From: an uncultured Anaerolineales bacterium
Lineage (GTDB): Bacteria > Chloroflexota > Anaerolineae > Aggregatilineales > Aggregatilineaceae
Direction: 5' to 3'
DNA length: 45,841 nucleotides
NCBI GenBank assembly: GCA_937135955.1
Contig: CAKZOB010000034.1
Coordinates: 1 to 45,841 of the forward strand
Every line of letters begins with the position of its first letter. The stretch's first letter is position 1. The position numbers and the translations under genes were made by a program. Shown here in pieces: positions 40,326-45,841 of the stretch. The notes under the pieces were generated by a model. That model saw only the letters and a program-made list of their open reading frames with translations, made no database searches and had not been told where the DNA came from.

Positions 40326-40449
40326 GCCCCTCACCCCTAAAATCCCCTCGCCCTCGCGACTGCGTCGCGGGGCAAGGGGACTTACTTTCTCTCGCCCAAA
40401 TGCTCCCCTTCGCCCGCAGCGCGAGAGAAGAGGCCGGGGGATGAGGGGC
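40326..40449. repeat. GC-rich palindromic intergenic repeat
   Basis: GCCCCTCACCCC at 40326 pairs with the end GATGAGGGGC (to 40449) with a few mismatches, and inner arms form further hairpins (CGCGACTGCGTCGCG near 40355-40370, CTCTCGC with GCGAGAG). It resembles the palindrome at 13-127 in its CCCCTCAnCCCC ends. It lies just past the DUF4012 stop codon. Confidence 0.5.
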
Positions 40450-40468
40450 GAAAAGCGCGTAACACCCT

Positions 40469-42499
40469 CTAGCGCGTATAGACGACCTCGATCGTCCGGT
40501 CGGAGGTCAGCGTCAGGCGGAACTCCAGCACCGGCTGATCCAGGCTGTAACTGGCGGCGGGCTGCGGGTCGCTGTAGACCGTGCGCGCGCCCGCGGGCAG
40601 GGTGATCTGCACGTTGAGCGGTTCGGCCAGGGTGCCCGCCTGTTTCTGCGCGACCAGCCTGTAGCGATAATAAGGGCCTTCCTGGGCCACCAGCGGAGGC
40701 GTGCGATAGAGGAACTGATAGCGCTCGCTGTGATTGTAGTCCACGGCAGCGCGCGCCACGAAGGCGGTGTGCGCTTCCCATGGCACGACGACGGGCTGCT
40801 GAGGCAGGTTGCTGGTCTCGGTGAGTGTGCTCTGGGCGGGCACAAAGACCTGGATCAGGCTGCGATAGTCCAGATCGCCGTGCGCCGGAGCGACAGCGGG
40901 GTCTTTTTCGGCCACCCGTTCTGAGTAGTCGTAGGCGACGGCCAGGCGGCTGCTCAGCGAGCCATCGTCCTGGATGGTTACGTCGTAGGTGAACTGCCGC
41001 AGCACCGAACGGTTGGCTTTGTTGCCCAGGTTGGCTTCGGCTACCAGCAGGTAGTCGTTATCCTGGGCGGGTTTCTGATCGCCCAACCAGCCCAGCACGC
41101 GCATCGCCTCGTTGAGGCCGTCATCGGTGAAATAGAGCATGATGTGCTTTTCCAGCAGCGCTTTGAGCAATGCGCCGCGCAGTTGCACGCTCTTTTCCTG
41201 ATCTACCCGCTGCCAGTCGTTGAAAATCTGGCGATAGACGGCGGCCACGAATTCCTTGTGTTCGCCTTCGCTGGCCGCGCGGATGGTATAGACAGTCTCG
41301 CGGAAGTTATCGCTATTGACGGTGATACCGTAGTCGGGCACATAGACGCTGCCCAGTTCGGACAGGATGTACTCGAACGCCACCAGGTCAATGCCGATCA
41401 CGCCGTCTACCGGGCTGTGCGGATTGCCGCCGTTGTCGTAGAACCACGCGGCCATGCGCGCCGTGGTGGGGAAGTCTGGCGACCAGCTCGAATCCCAGGC
41501 GGCATAGATCGGCTGCTGATAGGGAATCCACCACTCCGGAATCTGTATCTGATTGGCCAGGGTCAGCGGCGGCGGGTTGGGGCTGTTGGGCGTGGTGGCG
41601 CGATAGTCGTAGTCCAGTACGCGCCCATTGCGCACGGTCATCCAGCCATAGGTACTCAGATAACCACCCGCGGGGCGCAGCTCGTCGTTGTTCTGGGCCA
41701 GGATCAGGTATGTCTGTGTTTCGTCCAGGCCCAGCGCGGCGGTGAGCAGTTCGGGCGATTGGAGCAACACGCGGTCTATATCCGCCAGCAATTGGTAGGT
41801 GCTTTCCAGGCCATCTACTGTAACCAGCAGGCCGGGCGAGACTCTGGTGGGGTCGAGGCGCTCGATGATGGCTTTGGCCGCGTCCAGATGTTGCCCGGCG
41901 CGGGTGAAACGTCCGCGTCCCAGGTTCAGTAGCTCCACCACGCGCTCGCCTGACGAGAACTGCGTGGCGACACGCTCTTCTTCTTCCCCCTCCGTCAGGA
42001 AGAACAGCACTGGTTGCAGGCCAGTGAGCACGTTATCGGCGGCCAGGGAGAGTTCCTGGGCTGCGTCGAGCATGTTGAAGGTCGTTTGCAGGTCGCCGTT
42101 CAGAGGGGTGAAGGGGCGCAGGAACAGCGTCTGACGGCGGGCGCTGCTCAGGCTGGCGTTCAGGTCGCGCACACCCGCCTGCAGATGCTCGAAGTCGGAG
42201 AGCGTCAGGTCCGCGCCGGACTTGCGGCCCACGGTCGTCCAGATGCGATCCAGACTCTCCCACGAGTTTTCGACCTGCGTGCGAGCGTTCATGGCGAGGA
42301 TGAGCGCCCCCATGACGAACGCCGCCGGAATGGTGATCGCCATCAGCAGCAGCACGCGCCAGTTGTAATGCCCCAGCCGCCGCGTCAGCTTGCGATACCA
42401 GCGCCGCTTGGAGCGCCGCCGCCGGCGCCGTTTTTCGCGAAAGAGTTCTTCGGGCGCATCCAGCGGCTTGGGCAACGTGGGAGTCTCCAGATCGGACAT
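40469..42499 (-). CDS. DUF4012 membrane-anchored protein
   Basis: This 676-residue protein has a very basic cytoplasmic N-terminus (RRRRRRSKRRWYRK, 24-37), one membrane helix (about 48-70) and a large extracytoplasmic region. The motif NNDELRPAGGYLSTYG (about 270-285) and the following WSPDFPTTARMAAWFY and GVIGIDLVAFEYIL are typical of DUF4012, found mainly in Actinobacteria, Chloroflexi and Firmicutes, often near surface polysaccharide genes. The function is not known; a link to cell-wall glycan transfer resembling LytR-CpsA-Psr proteins has been suggested. The ATG has GAGGG ten bases upstream. A small membrane ORF ends 17 bases before it. Confidence 0.85.
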   Translation of the reverse strand: MSDLETPTLPKPLDAPEELFREKRRRRRRSKRRWYRKLTRRLGHYNWRVLLLMAITIPAAFVMGALILAMNARTQVENSWESLDRIWTTVGRKSGADLTLSDFEHLQAGVRDLNASLSSARRQTLFLRPFTPLNGDLQTTFNMLDAAQELSLAADNVLTGLQPVLFFLTEGEEEERVATQFSSGERVVELLNLGRGRFTRAGQHLDAAKAIIERLDPTRVSPGLLVTVDGLESTYQLLADIDRVLLQSPELLTAALGLDETQTYLILAQNNDELRPAGGYLSTYGWMTVRNGRVLDYDYRATTPNSPNPPPLTLANQIQIPEWWIPYQQPIYAAWDSSWSPDFPTTARMAAWFYDNGGNPHSPVDGVIGIDLVAFEYILSELGSVYVPDYGITVNSDNFRETVYTIRAASEGEHKEFVAAVYRQIFNDWQRVDQEKSVQLRGALLKALLEKHIMLYFTDDGLNEAMRVLGWLGDQKPAQDNDYLLVAEANLGNKANRSVLRQFTYDVTIQDDGSLSSRLAVAYDYSERVAEKDPAVAPAHGDLDYRSLIQVFVPAQSTLTETSNLPQQPVVVPWEAHTAFVARAAVDYNHSERYQFLYRTPPLVAQEGPYYRYRLVAQKQAGTLAEPLNVQITLPAGARTVYSDPQPAASYSLDQPVLEFRLTLTSDRTIEVVYTR

Positions 42500-42516
42500 C
42501 GAGCCAGTCCCTCAAT

Positions 42517-42654
42517 TCACAGCAAATTACACCAGAGCGCCATCGCGCCCAGCGACGCAGCTACAATAACCGGAATCGGCGCAAAAGCAAAATAGGGCGG
42601 GCGGCGTGCAGGGAAAACAGCCTTGTTCATCTGTGAAGGTTTTGTGAAAGACAT
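42517..42654 (-). CDS. Possible small membrane protein, 45 residues
   Basis: This short reading frame starts at ATG 42654 with GGAG seven bases upstream and ends 17 bases before the DUF4012 start. It encodes 45 residues with a basic middle (FPARRPPYF) and one C-terminal membrane helix (about 23-44). A TATAGT box at 42710-42715 could be its -10. I do not recognise the sequence. Size, ribosome site and position favour a real gene co-transcribed with DUF4012, but an overlapping frame is also open here, so this is uncertain. Confidence 0.4.
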   Translation of the reverse strand: MSFTKPSQMNKAVFPARRPPYFAFAPIPVIVAASLGAMALWCNLL

Positions 42655-43053
42655 ATAAGGGCTCCAGTATGTTGACAAAAGATAGTTGCCTGTAGGCGAC
42701 AAACCTTGTACTATAAGAATGTAGTGTGCGTATCATACCGCGTTGACGATTTCTGCGAGAATAGGTGACGCACCGTGTGGGACGCAGAAGGTGTGTTTTG
42801 CCGTCTCGCGATTTAGAATGTCTGGTGGGGTAAGGGGGTGTTCAATAGACAGTCTCCTTTAAGACGGCCCAAAAGCGCATCGCTGTGAGCATTTTATCGC
42901 GCGAGTGCCTCGTTGTGGCCTGGCCGTTTCCCACAGGGCATCTTCTGGCCGGTATGCGGGTGGTGACTCTCCGTAACAGAGGAGAGGGTTCAATACAATC
43001 TCGGCTCGCCGTGACGCTTAACGCTCCAGAGGGTTGAGATAGAGGGGGTACTT
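42655..43053. other. Non-coding divergent intergenic region
   Basis: About 400 bases between the divergent DUF4012 and PD40 units. It contains TACAAT at 42994-42999 (a possible plus-strand -10 with a poor -35) and the weak TATAGT noted for the minus strand. I see no gene, tRNA, known riboswitch or repeat. Confidence 0.4.
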
Positions 43054-43158
43054 ATGATGGGGGAAGATGCCGTTCTACCGGGCAGTCCACTCAAAGTTCT
43101 CATCTTGACTGTGTTCACATCGCGTGGGCAAAGGCTGCCATCATCGGCTCAGGCATGA
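43054..43158 (+). CDS. Possible leader peptide, 34 residues
   Basis: ATG 43054 is preceded by GAGGGGG at good spacing and opens a 34-residue frame that ends 23 bases before the PD40 gene start. The peptide is not clearly hydrophobic and resembles nothing I know. It could be a leader peptide or chance. Confidence 0.2.
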   Translation: MMGEDAVLPGSPLKVLILTVFTSRGQRLPSSAQA

Positions 43159-43181
43159 CAGGGCTGGCAAGGAGTTATCTT

Positions 43182-45437
43182 ATGAAGCGCCTATCTCTTA
43201 TAGCTATCATCGTTGTGCTGGTTGCCGCTCTACCTGTGCCGCAGTCGAGCCGGGCGCAGGTAGGCTACGAACAGCTCGTACGTCGTGCGCTATCCGAACT
43301 GGATACCAACTGCGCCAACCTGGAAGCGAACAGCGTCTGCTACGGCTTCGCCGAAGTGAGCGCTACGTTCTCGGCGGCAGTGCCAGACGCAGACCTGACT
43401 GAACCGGGCGATCGCGCTGCATTGACTGGCCTGCTCAGCCTGCGCACTTCCCCGATCAACCTGAGTGCTGGCACCTGGGGCGTAGCCGTGATGAACGTGC
43501 AGGCCAACGTGCCCGCGGGCCTCACGGGTGAGTCGGCGGTTTTCCTGTTGCTGGGCGACGTGCAGGTGACCAACGAGGTCGATCCGGCGCAAGCCGTGGT
43601 GCCGTCAACTGTGGTGCCGGTAACCCTGACTGCCTTGACTAACGCCCTGCGTACGCCGGGCAGTGGTGCTCAGGTGCTGGGCAGCCTGGCCACAGGCACC
43701 CTGTTGCAGGCCGACGGCATCAGCCCCGATGGACTCTGGCTGCGGGTAATGTTCGACCGGCAGGTCGCGTGGATTCCGCGGGCGAACGTCAACAGCGACG
43801 CGCCAGTCGGCGGGTTGCCGGTGATCACGCGCGACAGCCTGACGCCTATGCAGGCGTTCATCTTCCGCACGGGTGGGGGCACACCGCCTTCACTGGTGGT
43901 GCCGCCGGATGTGCTGGTGGTGCAGAGTCCGCGCGGCGTGCCGGTGGACATCATCGCCAATGAAGTGCCCATCCGCGTAGATGGCGTGATCTTCCTGCGC
44001 ACGTTGCCCGATGGACGCTTCCAGTTGCTGGCCAGCGACGGCGAGTCGTGGGCCTATCCGGAGGCGCCCAATCAGGTGCGCGTACAGGCGGGCACCGCGG
44101 TGATCCTGGGCGACGGCACCTGGACGGGGTGGCGCACGCTCGAACAGCCGGAGTGGGACGCTTTCGGCTCGGTGGAACTGATCACCAACGTGGTGGTGTA
44201 TCAGCTAGTGCTCCCCAACGTGATCAGGCCCTCCGGCATCGGCGTGCCGCCGGTGATCGTCGAAATCCCCGGTGGGACGATCATCCCCATCCCGCCGCGT
44301 CCGCCAGTCTTCCCGGTGGTGCCGGTGACCTTTGGCGAGCCGGGTACCGAGTTGGAGCGCCTGGCCTGGGAACCGATCGAGATCGGTTGCGGCGTGTGTC
44401 GTCCGCAGGACGCCTTCTATCATAGCGACAGCGACGGCGACTGGGACATCTACCGCCTGGCCGAAGATGGTCTCAATTCCCTGGTCAACAACATCACCCG
44501 CGGCAACGGCAGCCAGGACGTGCAGCCGTCCTACTCCGCCGATGGCGAATGGGTGGCCTTCACCACCAACCGCGATATTTTGGGCGGCTGGGAGATTTAC
44601 CTGGCCCGCGTGGATGGTTCGCAGCAGGCCCGCCTGACCTACAACACGGCCAACGACGTGAACCCCGTATGGGGGCCGGCAAACCTGATCGCCTGGGAGA
44701 GCAACCGCGACGGCAACTGGGAACTGTACATGGCCGACGTGTCCAGCGATGGCCTGCCCGTCCGCCTGACCGACGATGCGGCCAACGATATCAATCCGTT
44801 CTGGTTCCCGGACGGCGGCTGCGGTCAGCCGGAGGGCGCGCGCCTGGTCTTCCAGAGCGACCGCGACGGTGACTGGGAAATCTATCTGCTGGATGTGATC
44901 TCCGGCGAATTGACGCAGTTGACCGACAACGACACCGAGGATGTGGTGCCGGTGCTCTCGCGCGACGGCAGCACGCTGGCGTGGCTGCAACTCAACAACT
45001 TCGGCGTCTACGATCTGTGGGTGATGGATATGGGTACGCTGCAGGCGCGCCGTCTGGTAGACCTGGGCACCGACGTGGCCGGTCAGACGTTCGCGCCGGA
45101 CGGAGCATCTGTTGCCTTCTTCGCCAACGTGGACGGCGACTCCGATGTCTTCACGGTGGAGGTGGCGACAGGGTTGGTGACGCTGCTGACGACCAACTCT
45201 TTCGAAGACCGTGCGCCAAGCTTCACCTGCGACGGCACGGCGGTCGTTTTCCACAGCGACGCGGCTGCCAGCGAAGACAGCCCCGGTCAGCGCGATCTGT
45301 TTTCGGTGCGCCTGAGCAGGCCGGTTGGGCCAGCCGTTCGCCTGACCCAGGATGCGCGGGCTGACGATCTGTACCCGATCGCCGACCCCCATGAGGAGAT
45401 CAACAGCAAGGAAGGGCGAATGCCACCGCATCCCTAG
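43182..45437 (+). CDS. Secreted SH3b and PD40 beta-propeller protein
   Basis: This 751-residue exported protein has a signal peptide (1-26, cleaved near RAQ-V), an SH3b-like module (about 143-206, with TGTLLQADGISPDGLWLRV), a Pro-rich linker (about 370-385) and a C-terminal six- or seven-blade propeller of TolB/PD40 repeats (about 405-745). The repeats carry S-x-R-D-G-D/N-W-E-I-Y motifs: DSDGDWDIYRL, TNRDILGGWEIYL, SNRDGNWELYM, SDRDGDWEIYL, FGVYDLWVM, DGDSDVFTV and QRDLFSV. Such proteins are probable surface binding or sensing proteins. ATG 43182 has AAGGAG eight bases upstream and is preferred to ATG 43155. It is monocistronic, with a terminator after it. Confidence 0.88.
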   Translation: MKRLSLIAIIVVLVAALPVPQSSRAQVGYEQLVRRALSELDTNCANLEANSVCYGFAEVSATFSAAVPDADLTEPGDRAALTGLLSLRTSPINLSAGTWGVAVMNVQANVPAGLTGESAVFLLLGDVQVTNEVDPAQAVVPSTVVPVTLTALTNALRTPGSGAQVLGSLATGTLLQADGISPDGLWLRVMFDRQVAWIPRANVNSDAPVGGLPVITRDSLTPMQAFIFRTGGGTPPSLVVPPDVLVVQSPRGVPVDIIANEVPIRVDGVIFLRTLPDGRFQLLASDGESWAYPEAPNQVRVQAGTAVILGDGTWTGWRTLEQPEWDAFGSVELITNVVVYQLVLPNVIRPSGIGVPPVIVEIPGGTIIPIPPRPPVFPVVPVTFGEPGTELERLAWEPIEIGCGVCRPQDAFYHSDSDGDWDIYRLAEDGLNSLVNNITRGNGSQDVQPSYSADGEWVAFTTNRDILGGWEIYLARVDGSQQARLTYNTANDVNPVWGPANLIAWESNRDGNWELYMADVSSDGLPVRLTDDAANDINPFWFPDGGCGQPEGARLVFQSDRDGDWEIYLLDVISGELTQLTDNDTEDVVPVLSRDGSTLAWLQLNNFGVYDLWVMDMGTLQARRLVDLGTDVAGQTFAPDGASVAFFANVDGDSDVFTVEVATGLVTLLTTNSFEDRAPSFTCDGTAVVFHSDAAASEDSPGQRDLFSVRLSRPVGPAVRLTQDARADDLYPIADPHEEINSKEGRMPPHP

Positions 45438-45458
45438 GTGAGTGGCTCTGAGAACGGC

Positions 45459-45490
45459 ACAGGGGCTTCCGAAATGGAGGCCCCTGTTTG
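45459..45490 (+). terminator. Rho-independent terminator of the PD40 gene
   Basis: ACAGGGGCTTCC (45459-45470) pairs with GGAGGCCCCTGT (45476-45487) over 12 bp with one wobble, with a five-base loop and TTT after it. Confidence 0.75.
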
Positions 45491-45520
45491 ATTCAGCTGT
45501 GCTCAGTTATGGGCAGAGAG

Positions 45521-45593
45521 TGGGCCTGGCAGGATTCGAACCTGCGGCCGACCGGTTATGAGCCGGCTGCTCTAACCGCTGAGCTACAGGCCC
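45521..45593 (-). tRNA. tRNA-Ile (CAT anticodon, lysidine type)
   Basis: A complete 73-base cloverleaf: the acceptor stem GGGCCTG pairs with CAGGCCC, the D-arm contains AGCTCAGCGGTTAGAGCA, the anticodon loop is CTCATAA with CAT, and the T-arm contains GGTTCGAATCC. The body AGCTCAG-GGTTAGAGCA and GACTCATAA-like anticodon region resemble tRNA-Ile2, whose C34 becomes lysidine so that it reads AUA, rather than tRNA-Met. The CCA end is not encoded. Confidence 0.85.
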
Positions 45594-45594
45594 T

Positions 45595-45626
45595 TGAAGA
45601 AAGCGCCCAGCCGGTCGCCGGGCGCT
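45595..45626 (-). terminator. Hairpin between the two tRNA genes
   Basis: AGCGCCC (45602-45608) pairs with GGGCGCT (45620-45626) and has further inner pairs CCGG. On the minus strand it follows tRNA-Gly and runs into TTTCTTC. It may terminate or mark processing between tRNA-Gly and tRNA-Ile. Confidence 0.5.
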
Positions 45627-45632
45627 GCTGAG

Positions 45633-45703
45633 AGCGGGCAACGGGACTCGAACCCGTGACGACAGCTTGGAAGGCTGTAGTGTTACCGCTACACCATGCC
45701 CGC
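45633..45703 (-). tRNA. tRNA-Gly (TCC anticodon)
   Basis: A complete 71-base cloverleaf: the acceptor GCGGGCA pairs with TGCCCGC, the D-arm contains GGTGTAGCGGTAACAC, the anticodon loop is CTTCCAA (TCC) and the T-arm contains GGGTTCGAGTCCC. The discriminator base is T, as expected for tRNA-Gly. The CCA end is not encoded. Confidence 0.93.
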
Positions 45704-45721
45704 ATAGTGCTGCTGCCCATT

Positions 45722-45750
45722 ATCTTATCGAAAGGACAGCGGTAGTGCAA
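45722..45750 (-). promoter_or_regulatory. Promoter of the tRNA-Gly/tRNA-Ile unit
   Basis: On the minus strand TTGCAC (45745-45750) and TAAGAT (45722-45727) are separated by exactly 17 bases, and tRNA-Gly begins 18 bases downstream of the -10 box. This fits a strong sigma-70 tRNA promoter. From 45751 to the end I see no gene. Confidence 0.65.
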
Positions 45751-45841
45751 GGGTTTGCTCTGGGGGGGAGTGGATAAAGTCAAGGATACGCGAAATCTCG
45801 GACATGAGCCGGATAGGTTGGGCACTGGCGTTTGTAGAGTT

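Noticed and set aside
45521-45593. Annotation of the CAT-anticodon tRNA as tRNA-Met
   Set aside because: The D-arm and body resemble tRNA-Ile2 more than initiator or elongator Met. Presence of tilS in the genome would settle it.

Overview
This is 45.8 kb of GC-rich DNA, probably from a chromosome of the Chloroflexota (an Anaerolineae-like lineage). I infer this from gene content: LutABC, BmpA-type and UgpB-type ABC importers whose binding proteins lack a lipobox, a KamA/ATP-grasp pair, a b6-type cytochrome b with a multihaem cytochrome c, a DUF4012 protein, a PD40 propeller protein and Thr-Pro-rich linkers. No rRNA, phage, integrase, transposase or CRISPR is visible. The class-level assignment is a guess. 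Most genes lie on the minus strand, in tight operons with repeated ATGA/GTGA stop-start overlaps.

Layout. 0.25-2.1 kb: an exporter-type ABC half-transporter (+). 2.4-5.3 kb: lutA-lutB-lutC for lactate oxidation (-). 5.5-7.9 kb: an MFS transporter, a THEP1-type NTPase and a secreted M15-like protein (-). 8.0-16.8 kb: a nucleobase/nucleoside module (-): GntR/HutC regulator, adenine deaminase, BMP-family binding protein, double ATPase, two permeases and a cytosine-deaminase-like amidohydrolase. 17.0-21.6 kb: a FAM151-like protein, a UPF0316 membrane protein, a lone receiver domain, a Ddl-like ATP-grasp ligase and lysine 2,3-aminomutase (-). 21.9-24.1 kb: a soluble NarL-type two-component pair (-). 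24.3-27.8 kb: a UgpB/UgpA/UgpE-like importer without its ATPase (-). 28.1-34.5 kb: an SDR, a PuuA-like glutamine synthetase and a tungsten-type aldehyde:ferredoxin oxidoreductase on minus, then a class I glutamine amidotransferase and a DeoR regulator on plus. 34.5-36.6 kb: a phosphodiesterase and an MFS transporter (+). 36.6-40.1 kb: cytochrome b, a nine-haem cytochrome c, a Rieske protein and an FmdE-like protein (-). 40.5-42.7 kb: a DUF4012 protein and a small membrane ORF (-). 43.2-45.4 kb: a secreted SH3b plus PD40 propeller protein (+). 45.5-45.75 kb: tRNA-Ile(CAU) and tRNA-Gly(TCC) with a good promoter (-).

The most interesting proposal is the 26.4-34.5 kb region. A gamma-glutamyl ligase (GS-like), an aldehyde oxidoreductase, a dehydrogenase and a class I amidotransferase are the enzyme types of the Puu putrescine route, but the aldehyde step would use a ferredoxin-linked tungsten/molybdenum enzyme. 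The UgpB-type importer and the DeoR gene share tandem 10-bp CAACACAA operator candidates, and in one case the operator overlaps the -35 box of a clean promoter. This suggests one regulon for uptake and anaerobic oxidation of an amine or amino-alcohol.

The intergenic DNA contains a non-autonomous, MITE-like element in two copies (2261-2424 and 32395-32587). Both copies have matching imperfect terminal inverted repeats, and each is flanked by its own 12-bp target duplication. Several other palindromic repeats and terminators are listed individually.
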